From Skermanella stibiiresistens SB22 (GTDB lineage Bacteria; Pseudomonadota; Alphaproteobacteria; Azospirillales; Azospirillaceae): a stretch of 64,000 nucleotides of DNA. Below the pieces are notes generated by a model, which did no database searches, was not told the origin of the DNA, and was given only the letters and a program-made list of their open reading frames with translations. The stretch is taken from positions 1-64,000 of the forward strand of contig NZ_AVFL01000020.1 in assembly GCF_000576635.1 (NCBI RefSeq), written 5' to 3'. Position numbers and translations under genes: made by a program. This document shows, piece by piece, positions 8,711 through 17,137 of this stretch. Positions within the stretch are counted from its first letter, which is position 1; each line of letters begins with the position of its first letter.

Positions 8711-10890
8711 GCCGCCACCCTGTTCTGCTCTTGCCAGAAGCCGCGATAGATCGGGCAATCGTGGACGAGATCCTGATGAGTTCCGGTGCTGACGATGCTT
8801 CCCCGATCCAGGACCAGGATCATGTCGGCGTCCTGCAACAGCGACAGCCGGTGGGAAACGATCACCAGGGTCCGGCCCTCGGCGATGCTGAAGAGGTTGC
8901 GCCGGACGATGGCCTCGCTCTCCGGGTCGAGCGCGCTGGTCGCCTCGTCCAGGATCAGCACCTGGGGCTGGCGGACCAAGGCGCGGGCGATGGCCAGACG
9001 CTGGCGCTGCCCGCCCGACAGGTTGCTGGCGCCTTCCTCCAGCGGCGTGTCGTAGCCTTGCGGCAGCCGCTCGATGAACTCATGGGCTCCCGCCAGGCGG
9101 GCCGCCTCGACGATCTCCTCCGGCGCCGCGTCGCGCCTCGTGATCGACAGGTTCGAGCGGATCGAGGCGCGGAACATGAAGTCGTCCTGAAGCACCACGC
9201 CGATGTTCTGACGCAGGTGGGCCAAGTCGAACTCCCGCACGTCGATGCCCGACATGCGGACCGTTCCCTGCTCCGCCGTGTACAACCCCTGCATCAGCCG
9301 GGTCAGCGTCGTCTTGCCCGATCCGCTGCGGCCGACCACGCCGACGATCATGCCGGGCTCGATCCGGAAGCTGGCGTCGGTCAGTGTCGGGGCGCCGCCG
9401 CCGGCATAGCGGAAGCTGACCCGGTCGAACTCGATGGAGCCGTCCAGCGGCGGGCGCAGGCGCGTCGCCTCGCCCCGGTTCTCGCCCGGCTCGTTCATCA
9501 CGGTGCCCAGCATACGGACCGACAGCGCCGCCTCTTGATAGTCCTGGACCAGCGAGACCAATTGGACCAGCGGATCGATCACCCGGCCAGCGATCATGTT
9601 GAAGGCGATCAGCGCGCCGACCGTCAAACTCCCGGTGAAGACGTCGGACGCGCCGACCGCGACGATCGCGACCATCAGCAGCTTCTGGAAACCCTGGGTG
9701 GAGGCGCTGGCGATGGCGGCGATGCGGCCGACGCGGAAATGCATCCGCACGGCGCGGGCCGACTTCTCCTCCCAGTCGCGCTGTTGCTGGGGCTCGATCG
9801 CCAGCGACTTGATCGTCCGCATGCCGTGGATCGCCTCGACCAGCATCGACTGGCGCTGGCCCTCGGCGTCGTAGAGCGCCTTCAGCCGCTGGCGATACGG
9901 CACCAGCAACCCGGCGATCACCAGGGCGATGAAACCGGCGAATGCCAGCGTGATCAAGGTCAGCTTGGCGCTGTAGAACCACAGCACCGGCAGGAAGACC
10001 AGCAGCGCCGTAGCGTCCAGCAAGGTGAAGAATACCCGGCCGGTCAGGAATTGGCGGATCTGCTCCGCCTGCTGCATGTGCTTGGTCAGCAATCCGGCCG
10101 GCACCCGCTCGAAAAAGCCGATCGGCAGGCTCGCCAGATGGGCGAAGGTCAGCCGGGCCAACCGGATATCGATCCGATTGGTCGCGTACAACATGAGATA
10201 GCTGCGGAGAAATCCGAACGCGCTGTCGAACAGGATCGCCAGCACCACGCCAACCACCAGCACCACCAGGGTGGACATGGTCTCGTGGACCAGCACCCGG
10301 TCCACCACCAGCTGGAAGAAGATCGGCACGGTCAGCGCCAGCATGTGCAGCACCATCACCGCGATGGCGATGTCGCGCAGCAAGGATCGCTGGCGCATGA
10401 TCTCCGGCACGAACCAGCCGATGTTGAACTCTCGGCCGTCCTTGTCGTCGGCGGTGTTGGGCCGCAGCATGATCAAGGTGCGATCCCACGCCTTCTCGAA
10501 CTCGGCGCGGTCGACGAACAGGAAGCCGGGCCGGTCGGCCATCGGATCGGTGACGACCACCTGGGGTCCAGGCCTGGCTCGGGACCGGCCGCCGCCACCC
10601 TCCTTGTCTTCGGGACGGAAGATGCCGTTGACGATCACCGTCCGGCCGTTCCTCAGGCGCGCCAGCACTGGGAACGCCTCGCCCAACCGCTCCAGCTTGC
10701 GGAACGAGGCGCGCCAGCGCCGGGCCTTATAGCCAAGGTCGGTGGCGACGCGCAGGATCAGGCTGTCGTCCAGTTCCTCCGGTCCCAGCGCGAAGCGCCG
10801 GACCAGTTCGTCCTCCCTGATGATCAGGCCGTGATGCTGGAGCATGGCCGAGAGGCAGCGCAGGCTCGTGCTGAGGCAGGGTTCGCTCAT
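8707..10890 (-). CDS. Type I secretion ABC exporter (permease-ATPase) with degenerate C39-like domain
   Basis: 727 aa. The N-terminal C39-peptidase-like domain (about 1-130) seems inactive: aligning RCLSAML to the usual CGxACLAM places Thr where the catalytic Cys should be, and the usual catalytic His region reads NGRTVIVNG. Such C39-like domains dock RTX-type cargo instead of cleaving leaders. A six-helix exporter region (about 155-440) follows. The nucleotide-binding domain carries Walker A GRSGSGKTT, signature LSGGQRQRLAIARAL and Walker B VLILDEATSALD. It overlaps hlyD by four bases. Upstream on the same strand are two small paralogous genes and the likely cargo, so this is a dedicated exporter. 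Confidence 0.93.
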   Translation of the reverse strand: MSEPCLSTSLRCLSAMLQHHGLIIREDELVRRFALGPEELDDSLILRVATDLGYKARRWRASFRKLERLGEAFPVLARLRNGRTVIVNGIFRPEDKEGGGGRSRARPGPQVVVTDPMADRPGFLFVDRAEFEKAWDRTLIMLRPNTADDKDGREFNIGWFVPEIMRQRSLLRDIAIAVMVLHMLALTVPIFFQLVVDRVLVHETMSTLVVLVVGVVLAILFDSAFGFLRSYLMLYATNRIDIRLARLTFAHLASLPIGFFERVPAGLLTKHMQQAEQIRQFLTGRVFFTLLDATALLVFLPVLWFYSAKLTLITLAFAGFIALVIAGLLVPYRQRLKALYDAEGQRQSMLVEAIHGMRTIKSLAIEPQQQRDWEEKSARAVRMHFRVGRIAAIASASTQGFQKLLMVAIVAVGASDVFTGSLTVGALIAFNMIAGRVIDPLVQLVSLVQDYQEAALSVRMLGTVMNEPGENRGEATRLRPPLDGSIEFDRVSFRYAGGGAPTLTDASFRIEPGMIVGVVGRSGSGKTTLTRLMQGLYTAEQGTVRMSGIDVREFDLAHLRQNIGVVLQDDFMFRASIRSNLSITRRDAAPEEIVEAARLAGAHEFIERLPQGYDTPLEEGASNLSGGQRQRLAIARALVRQPQVLILDEATSALDPESEAIVRRNLFSIAEGRTLVIVSHRLSLLQDADMILVLDRGSIVSTGTHQDLVHDCPIYRGFWQEQNRVAA

Positions 10891-10959
10891 GGCGTTCGCG
10901 TCCCGGATTGATGGCTGGGCATGGCTTCCATCTTTTTTTGAAATTGAGGCTGGCGGGGA

Positions 10960-11265
10960 TCAGGGCTGGACGATGTGGGGGAAGTTGGGCGACCGGGGGC
11001 TTGGCCGGCGCGGCATCCCATCGTCACCCGCGACGGGTTCGGGCGGCATCATCCCGGACTCGCGCAGCGCCCGGTCGATCGTGTCGAAGACCCGCAGGAA
11101 GCCCTCCGCCGACGCGATCAGGCGGACCCCGGCCTCGGCGGGCGCCTCCGCCCGGCCCCGCTTGTCCGACGGCACCATCAGTTCGATCCGGATCATCCCG
11201 CGGGTCAACGAGACCTGCCCGACCCCATCGCAGAAGATCTCCGGCGTATCGGTGTTTCCGATCAT
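10960..11265 (-). CDS. Small conserved-type protein of the secretion operon (paralogue 2)
   Basis: 101 aa, not recognised as a named family. Its N-terminal half (EIFCDGVGQVSLTRGMIRIEL) matches the pattern of the gene just upstream (NIFVDGLGKLHVAGGAARLEF). Both continue with a middle segment in which hydrophobic residues follow RLIAS/RVVMA, suggesting one duplicated small domain. The C-tail is Pro/Arg-rich. Its start overlaps the stop of the upstream paralogue by four bases (ATGA), so the two are translationally coupled and may form a heterodimer. Position between cargo and exporter suggests a role in cargo handling or expression; this is inference. Confidence 0.75.
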   Translation of the reverse strand: MIGNTDTPEIFCDGVGQVSLTRGMIRIELMVPSDKRGRAEAPAEAGVRLIASAEGFLRVFDTIDRALRESGMMPPEPVAGDDGMPRRPSPRSPNFPHIVQP

Positions 11266-11570
11266 CGCCCACCTCCGGCACCGGCCAACACTTCGGGCAT
11301 TTCCGGCACCGTCTCAGGCAGGGCCGGTTCCATCGGGCGCAGGATGCCGCGCGCCACGAACTGCTGGACCAGCCCCCGCATGGCGGCGTGGAGATGGATC
11401 AGGGCTTCCGGCGCCATCACCACCCGGAGCCGGGGGGCCACCGATGGGTGGCCCTCCGCGTCTTGGGAGGAGGGAAGCATGACGAAGAATTCCAACCTGG
11501 CCGCTCCGCCGGCCACATGCAGTTTCCCGAGACCGTCCACGAAGATATTCTCCGTCACGCTTCCCTCCAT
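11262..11570 (-). CDS. Small conserved-type protein of the secretion operon (paralogue 1)
   Basis: 102 aa, function unknown. Visible organisation: a beta-rich start with FVDGLGKLHV and ARLEFFVMLPS, a likely amphipathic helix (ALIHLHAAMRGLVQQFVARG) and a Pro/Glu-rich tail. No signal peptide or TM segment, so it is probably cytoplasmic. It lies 25 bases after the PPC-repeat protein gene and overlaps its smaller paralogue by four bases. The pairing with a cargo gene and a type I exporter makes a chaperone or regulatory role plausible but unproven. Confidence 0.75.
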   Translation of the reverse strand: MEGSVTENIFVDGLGKLHVAGGAARLEFFVMLPSSQDAEGHPSVAPRLRVVMAPEALIHLHAAMRGLVQQFVARGILRPMEPALPETVPEMPEVLAGAGGGR

Positions 11571-11595
11571 TACTTCAGCTAACGTCGTTGTTGGA

Positions 11596-13047
11596 TCAGG
11601 CGATGGTCGTCGCCTGCAGCCTGTAGGTGCCGGACCCGTTGTTGCCGAAAGCGCGGGTGTTGGCGAAGAAGGTCTGGGCGCCCGCTCCGGCCACTTGGAA
11701 GGTCAGGCTGCTGTCGAAACCAGTGCCGCTGTCATCGTCCGACCTGACGATGGCGCCGCCGGAATTGCGCAGTTCCAGGAATGGATCCGCCAGACTGCCG
11801 CCGCCGCTGGCCGAACCGCGCAAGTCGAACCGATAGGTCCGGCCGCCGGTCAGGGTCATGCGGTGGAAGTCTTGGTCGCCATTGGCGTGGAGATCGCCGG
11901 TCAGCGAGGTCGAGCCCCCGATGACGGCGCTGACGCCCAGCGTGCTGTAGGTCCCGGTGTTGCCCTGCACCTCGCGGGCGACGACGCTGTAGTTGCCGAC
12001 GTTCGACCCGAACCCGCCGACATCCAGGTAGTAGTTGCCGCTGGCGGTCGGACGGAACTGGATCTGTGAGTTCAGGCCGACGCCACCATCGTCGTCGAAC
12101 GCCACCTGCGCGCCGGCGCTATTGCGCAAGGCCAGCGTCGGATCGTTGAGCCCAGTGGCGCCGCCGGCATTGTTGGCCTGGAACTGGTAAAGCTCGCCCG
12201 CCCGCAGGAAGACCCGGTGAAAATCCTGGTCCGCCGCCGAGTTGATCCGGCCACTGCCGAACCCAGCGCCATTGGGCACGCCGCTGATCGAGATGTTGCG
12301 GTTGGTTCCCGTGGTGCCGAAGATGTCGTCCACCTCGGTCATGCCCAGGGCATAGTTGCCGGTTCCGCTGTCGGCGAAGGCGCCGGCGTCCAGGAAGTAG
12401 GTTCCGGTGGCGCCCGCGGTGAAGGTCAGGCGGGAGTTCAGGCCGGGGCCACTGTCGTCGTCGACCGCCACCTGCGTTCCGACCGAGTTCCGCAGACGCA
12501 GCACCGGATCACCGAGCGAGTTCGTCCCCGAGCCATTCTGGGTGAAGACATAGGTCGTCCCGGCAGACAGCGTGGTTCGGAACCAGTCGTGATCACCCGA
12601 CACGCCGACGAAGCCGGTGCGGGTCAGGTCCGTGGCGATCGACGCCGACGTTCCCGTGTTGGCGGCTTGGTCGCCGGGCGTGTGGGCGAGCACCCGATAC
12701 GAGCCCGTGCGGCTGCCGAAACCGCGAACGTCGAGGAAGTAGGTCGAGCCGCCCGACGGGAGATTGCCCGGTGCCGTGAAGTTGATCAGCGAGTTCAAGC
12801 CGGCGCCACTGTCGTCATCGAACGCGACCTGCGCGCCAGCCGAGTTGCGCAGGGTCAGGGTGGTATCGGTGAGCCCGATGCCTTGCGCTTCGAACGTATA
12901 GGACTGTCCGGGCCGCAAAGTCATTCGATAGTAATCGGAATCTCCGGAGAAGTTGATGTAACCAACATTCCCCTGGCCGATCCCACCAATCACACGTGCC
13001 GCTGATGTCGTTGCACCAGGAACGGTGTCAACATTCGGTAAACTCAT
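11596..13047 (-). CDS. Probable type I-secreted protein made of four PPC-like repeats
   Basis: 483 aa built almost entirely of four tandem domains of about 115 residues (roughly 10-127, 128-241, 242-360, 361-483). Each resembles the bacterial pre-peptidase C-terminal (PPC) beta-sandwich. Each has D-x-D-x-(Y/F/W)-x-R near its start, then LRNS.G..V and an acidic turn DDDSG.G(L/F)(N/D)S, then a closing (Y/F)-(F/Y)-(L/A)-(D/N) strand and G.Y/G..(L/V). The acidic turns could bind Ca2+. There is no Sec signal, protease or enzyme domain and no classic RTX nonapeptides, so export by the adjacent ABC/HlyD pair is inferred from context. First gene of the operon; AGGTG precedes the ATG. Confidence 0.85.
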   Translation of the reverse strand: MSLPNVDTVPGATTSAARVIGGIGQGNVGYINFSGDSDYYRMTLRPGQSYTFEAQGIGLTDTTLTLRNSAGAQVAFDDDSGAGLNSLINFTAPGNLPSGGSTYFLDVRGFGSRTGSYRVLAHTPGDQAANTGTSASIATDLTRTGFVGVSGDHDWFRTTLSAGTTYVFTQNGSGTNSLGDPVLRLRNSVGTQVAVDDDSGPGLNSRLTFTAGATGTYFLDAGAFADSGTGNYALGMTEVDDIFGTTGTNRNISISGVPNGAGFGSGRINSAADQDFHRVFLRAGELYQFQANNAGGATGLNDPTLALRNSAGAQVAFDDDGGVGLNSQIQFRPTASGNYYLDVGGFGSNVGNYSVVAREVQGNTGTYSTLGVSAVIGGSTSLTGDLHANGDQDFHRMTLTGGRTYRFDLRGSASGGGSLADPFLELRNSGGAIVRSDDDSGTGFDSSLTFQVAGAGAQTFFANTRAFGNNGSGTYRLQATTIA

Positions 13048-13561
13048 TTCACACCTGCTGTTTTTGAGGACTTCGGCAAATTTTTACGCTGCGTTTGCAG
13101 CGGGTTTTTGCGATTACCAATCTTACACATGAGGCGCGATACAGAAATCCTTATATTGTTGTACATACCTTAGAGAGAAAGTTTTTCGTTTGCATGAACC
13201 TTCCCAAAATCAATAAATTTTTCTCCATTGTTTCGTATATCAAAACGAAACAAGGAGTTTTTTTAGACCATCTCTTTCGTATCAGTGCCAGCCATGACCT
13301 TTTTGGCAAACGAACCCTTTGGATCATTTGCCGGATGATGGCATGAAAGCTTGGGAACGCGAGTGAACGGGTTCATACCCGCGGGTGATCAAACGCCGAC
13401 CCCGGCTGAATCCACCCTTGGGATGGTTGTCATCCTTGGAGCGCTCCAGGGCCGATTCGGGAACCAAGCCTCCGCCCGCTCGTTGATCCACCGGACGCGC
13501 GTCACGCACGCGCCTCCCGGAACAACTCCACATCAACCGACGACAGGCGCAGGGAACCTCA
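13048..13561. other. Intergenic region upstream of the secreted-protein gene, AT-rich in its left half
   Basis: About 510 bases separating divergent genes. Bases 13080-13340 are AT-rich with runs of T (for example 13256-13266) and probably hold the secretion-operon promoter on the minus strand. The right half returns to high GC and leads into the 13562 gene. Short ORFs on either strand here have no ribosome site or recognisable product and were not called. Confidence 0.6.
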
Positions 13562-13936
13562 ATGGCCGACCGCGAAACAGGCTCCGACATGGGTGCCGCG
13601 CACAACGCAGCCGTACGCCCCGATCCCTCCAGCACGGCGAGCGCCGATCCAATGGAACGAGGACATCTCCGCGATCAGATCGACAGCGGTAAGTTCCGGG
13701 ACAAGGTCGCGGCCCCCGATCCGGCGACGGCCCCCTTGGGCACCGACGACGAGGCGGCTGGCGTGCCGACCCCCGCCGCGGCGGTCCAATACCAAAGCCC
13801 GTCCACACCGGCGCACGCTCCGGAGGGATCGCACTCCAAGGACACTCCTCCCAGTCACCTCGGGCCGATGATCGCGGCGGGCATCGTCGTGGTCGCCTTC
13901 ATCATCGGCATCTTCCTGATCATGACGACCGGCTGA
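13562..13936 (+). CDS. Hypothetical single-pass membrane protein
   Basis: 124 aa, not recognised. The first about 95 residues are hydrophilic and Pro/Ala/Asp-rich (probably disordered). A single C-terminal TM helix (MIAAGIVVVAFIIGIFLIM) leaves only a few residues beyond, as in a tail-anchored protein. AGGGAA stands ten bases before the ATG and codon use is normal for the genome, supporting a real gene. A hairpin follows the stop. It lies just before the glycan cluster on the same strand, but the hairpin between them argues for a separate transcript. Confidence 0.7.
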   Translation: MADRETGSDMGAAHNAAVRPDPSSTASADPMERGHLRDQIDSGKFRDKVAAPDPATAPLGTDDEAAGVPTPAAAVQYQSPSTPAHAPEGSHSKDTPPSHLGPMIAAGIVVVAFIIGIFLIMTTG

Positions 13937-13953
13937 TCCATCTCGGCCATCAG

Positions 13954-13982
13954 CGGCTCGCCAATCTCCCCTAGGCGAGCCG
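13954..13982 (+). terminator. Hairpin after the small membrane-protein gene
   Basis: CGGCTCGCC pairs perfectly with GGCGAGCCG across an 11-base loop, starting 18 bases after the stop codon. The T-run is weak and distant (CTTTT at about 13990), so it is a possible rather than certain intrinsic terminator. Confidence 0.45.
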
Positions 13983-14084
13983 TCCTATGCCTTTTGCAGC
14001 GCGATAGTCCATGAGTCTAATCGGAACATCGTGACGCCGGTACCTGTTGAGGCTTCGGAAGAAGATCCTGGGGAAAACAATCTT

Positions 14085-15203
14085 ATGTCAAAGACGGTAC
14101 TCATCACTGGCGGCGCGGGCTTCATAGGCTCGCATCTAGCCGATGAACTCATGGCCTCGGGCCATCGGGTGCGGGTTCTGGACAATCTGTCCGAGCAGGT
14201 ACACGGCCCCGGTGCTACCCGCCCGGCCTACCTGAACCGTGATATCGAGCTGATCGTCGGCGATGTGCGCGATCCCATCGCGGTCAAGTCGGTGCTGGAT
14301 GGCGCTGACGCGGTCTACCATTTCGCCGCCATGGTCGGCGTTGGCCAGAGCATGTACCAGATCGACGATTATGTCGGCGTCAACGATCTGGGTACCGCCG
14401 TCCTGCTGCAGGCGCTGATCGAGCGCCCGGTGGAACGCCTGGTGGTCGCCAGCAGCATGAGCATCTACGGCGAGGGGCTTTACCGCGACGCCAAGGGCGC
14501 GATCGTGACGCCGTCCGAACGCGGTCTCGCCGACCTCAAGGCCGGCCGCTGGGAGCCTATGGGACCCGATGGCGGCGAGATCACCCCGGTTCCGACCACC
14601 GAGGACAAGGCTCCGACCCTGTCATCGGTCTACGCGCTCAACAAATACGTCCAGGAACGGATGTGCCTGATGATCGGTCAGGCCTATGACATCCCGACCG
14701 TGGCGATGCGGTTCTTCAACGTTTTCGGCACAAGGCAGGCGCTGTCTAATCCCTATACCGGCGTCCTGGCGATCTTCGCGTCCCGCCTGCTCAACGGCAA
14801 TTCGCCGATGATCTTCGAGGATGGGCTCCAGCGCCGCGACTTCGTGCATGTCTCCGACGTGGCGCGCGCCTGCCATTTGGCGCTGCACGCCGAGGGCGCC
14901 GCCGGCGAGACCTTCAACATCGGCAGTGGTGAGAGCATCAGCGTGGTCGAGGTCGCCGAACAGCTGGGCGCCTCGCTCGGAAAGTCGCGGATAGCACCTA
15001 CCCTCACCAAGAAGTTCCGGATGGGCGATATCCGCCATTGCTTCGCCGACATCGGCAAGGCGCACCGAATCCTGGGCTATCGGCCGGAAATGTCGATGGG
15101 TGACGGCATGGTCGAACTGGCGGTCTGGCTGGATGGCCAGATCGCCGTCGATCGCGTCGATCAGGCCAGCCGCGAATTGGTCGCCCGGGGATTGTCCGCA
15201 TGA
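14085..15203 (+). CDS. NAD-dependent nucleotide-sugar epimerase/dehydratase (extended SDR)
   Basis: 372 aa from the ATG at 14085, which places the Rossmann motif TVLITGGAGFIGSHLADEL right at the N-terminus. A GTG at 14031 would add 18 residues of no apparent value. The NAD-binding GGAGFIG, a serine-rich SSMSIYGEG loop and the catalytic Y-x3-K (YALNK) are intact, as in UDP-glucose 4-epimerase and dTDP-glucose dehydratase relatives. It acts in the cytoplasm on a nucleotide sugar whose identity cannot be read from sequence. First gene of the glycan cluster; its TGA overlaps the next ATG by four bases. Confidence 0.88.
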   Translation: MSKTVLITGGAGFIGSHLADELMASGHRVRVLDNLSEQVHGPGATRPAYLNRDIELIVGDVRDPIAVKSVLDGADAVYHFAAMVGVGQSMYQIDDYVGVNDLGTAVLLQALIERPVERLVVASSMSIYGEGLYRDAKGAIVTPSERGLADLKAGRWEPMGPDGGEITPVPTTEDKAPTLSSVYALNKYVQERMCLMIGQAYDIPTVAMRFFNVFGTRQALSNPYTGVLAIFASRLLNGNSPMIFEDGLQRRDFVHVSDVARACHLALHAEGAAGETFNIGSGESISVVEVAEQLGASLGKSRIAPTLTKKFRMGDIRHCFADIGKAHRILGYRPEMSMGDGMVELAVWLDGQIAVDRVDQASRELVARGLSA

Positions 15204-17137
15204 TCGGCGACCGGGAGCTACCCGGGAACCAAGCCGCCGACCTTCCCGGTTTCACAGTGGATTTCCATCCCGAGGATCGGGATCACGTCGAACGGACCAT
15301 CGCCACGCTGAAGCGGCTGGGCGTGCGCCGGCTGCGCGTGTCGGTCTCGGATGACGCCGCCACCGGCTGGCTTCTGCCGCGGCTGGCGACCGAGTTCGAC
15401 GTGCTGCCCTGCCTGAACCTTGATGACGCGCTCGATGACGGCGACGCCGAAGCCCTCCTCGCCGCCGCCGCGCCGATGCTGGAATGGGTCGAGATCGCCG
15501 CGACACCGGCCAAAGCCTCGTCCATCGCCGGTGTCGCGGAGGTCCTGCGGCGGGCCGGTCTCAAGGTCGTGTTGAGCGGCCTCGATCCGGCGACGCTCGA
15601 ACCGCTGGCGGATCGGGGCGCTCTGTCGGCGTTCGACGCCATCGGCATCACCGCGTTCTCCGGCACCGGCGACGCTTCCTGGCACGGCTGGGACACGATC
15701 ATCGGCGGTTACCGCGAGGCGCTGGCCGGGCTTCGCCGCGACCTGCCGCTGTGGATCACCGCGACCGGCTTCTCCACCTGGAGGCATGACGAGCGCGGCC
15801 AGATCCGTGCTTTCCTGGCCACCACCGAGGCTCCCGTCGACCGGGTCTACTGGTCGTCGCTGGCCGACTTGGCGGCGACGGAGGTGGGTCCGACCGGCTT
15901 CCACGCCGACGAGCGCGATTACGCGCTGGGGATCCTCCGCGCCGATGGCTCGCCCAAGCTGCTGGGGCGCCTGCTGGAAACCGGCGGCATCGGGCATGTC
16001 CGCGCGGTTGATCGTCTGGGTAGGCCGGGATCGCCGCGCCCGGCTTCGCTGGACGGCGCCGGCAAGCCCGTGGTCATCACGGGGGGCGCCGGCTTCATCG
16101 GCACAAATCTGGCCGACCGGCTGGTCCGCGAGGGCCACCGCGTCGTCGTCTACGACAACCTGTCGCGCGCCGGCGTCGAACGGAACATCGAGTGGCTGAA
16201 AGCGACCCATGGCGGCGCCGTGACGTTCGAGCTGGCCGACATCCGCGATCCGCACGTGCTGGGCGAGGCGGTGGCCCGCGCCGGCAAGATGTTCCACTTC
16301 GCGGCCCAAGTGGCGGTGACCACCAGCCTGGTCGACCCGATCACGGATTTCGAGATCAACGCGCGTGGCACCGTCAACCTGCTGGAAGCCATGCGCGCCC
16401 AGCCCGAGCCGCCGCCGCTGGTGTTCACCTCGACCAACAAGGTCTATGGCAAGCTCGCCGATGTCGAGTTGCGGCTGGAGGGAGAGCATTACGCGCCAGC
16501 CGATCTGGAGATCCGCGCGCATGGCATCGACGAGTCGCGGCCGCTGGACTTCTATAGCCCCTATGGCGCGTCCAAGGGCAGCGCCGACCAATACGTGTTG
16601 GACTATTCGCGGACCTACGACCTGCCCACGGCGGTCTTCCGCATGAGCTGCATCTATGGTCCTCACCAGTTCGGCACCGAGGATCAGGGCTGGGTGGCCC
16701 ATTTCCTGATCCGGGCGCTCCAGGGGGAACCGATCACCCTGTATGGCGATGGCCGGCAAGTCCGCGACATCCTGTTCGTCGACGACTTGGTCGACGCCTT
16801 CATGGCGGCCCAGGAGCACATGCCGGCGATCCGCGGCAAGGCCTTCAACATCGGTGGCGGCCCGGCCAACGCCACCAGTCTGATCGAGTTGCTGGAGCGG
16901 ATCGGCGCCACCACCGGCCGGATGCCCGATATCAGCTTCGGCCCCTGGCGGCCGGGTGACCAGCTCTACTACGTGTCGGACACCGCCGGCTTCGGGACCG
17001 CGACCGGATGGCGCCCCAGCGTTGGGGTGGCGGAGGGCATCGATCGCCTCGCGGACTGGCTGACCGAGAACCGCGTCGCCCAGCCGTTGATCGATTCGGC
17101 GATCGAGCCCGTGATCGAGCGGAGGGCGGCGTCATGA
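15200..17137 (+). CDS. Fusion: glycosidase-like barrel domain plus NAD-dependent sugar epimerase
   Basis: 645 aa, two unrelated parts. Residues 1 to about 280 resemble a TIM-barrel glycoside-hydrolase-like or xylosidase-like domain (TIATLKRLGVRRLRVSV, then FDAIGITAF and LPLWITATGFSTW), but I could not identify a clear pair of catalytic acids. From about residue 288 a complete extended SDR begins (VVITGGAGFIGTNLADRL). It has the Y-x3-K motif in YGASKGSADQY and a CDP-paratose/tyvelose-epimerase-like CIYGPHQFGTEDQGW. The fusion suggests coupled handling of one sugar, possibly with the barrel as a binding module. Start and stop both overlap neighbours by four bases. Confidence 0.85.
   Translation: MIGDRELPGNQAADLPGFTVDFHPEDRDHVERTIATLKRLGVRRLRVSVSDDAATGWLLPRLATEFDVLPCLNLDDALDDGDAEALLAAAAPMLEWVEIAATPAKASSIAGVAEVLRRAGLKVVLSGLDPATLEPLADRGALSAFDAIGITAFSGTGDASWHGWDTIIGGYREALAGLRRDLPLWITATGFSTWRHDERGQIRAFLATTEAPVDRVYWSSLADLAATEVGPTGFHADERDYALGILRADGSPKLLGRLLETGGIGHVRAVDRLGRPGSPRPASLDGAGKPVVITGGAGFIGTNLADRLVREGHRVVVYDNLSRAGVERNIEWLKATHGGAVTFELADIRDPHVLGEAVARAGKMFHFAAQVAVTTSLVDPITDFEINARGTVNLLEAMRAQPEPPPLVFTSTNKVYGKLADVELRLEGEHYAPADLEIRAHGIDESRPLDFYSPYGASKGSADQYVLDYSRTYDLPTAVFRMSCIYGPHQFGTEDQGWVAHFLIRALQGEPITLYGDGRQVRDILFVDDLVDAFMAAQEHMPAIRGKAFNIGGGPANATSLIELLERIGATTGRMPDISFGPWRPGDQLYYVSDTAGFGTATGWRPSVGVAEGIDRLADWLTENRVAQPLIDSAIEPVIERRAAS

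Noticed and set aside
8698-10911. A 737-codon plus-strand reading frame across the exporter gene
   Set aside because: It is exactly antisense to the ABC exporter, whose Walker and signature motifs are clear; the antisense product is His/Gln/Arg-rich noise typical of high-GC DNA.
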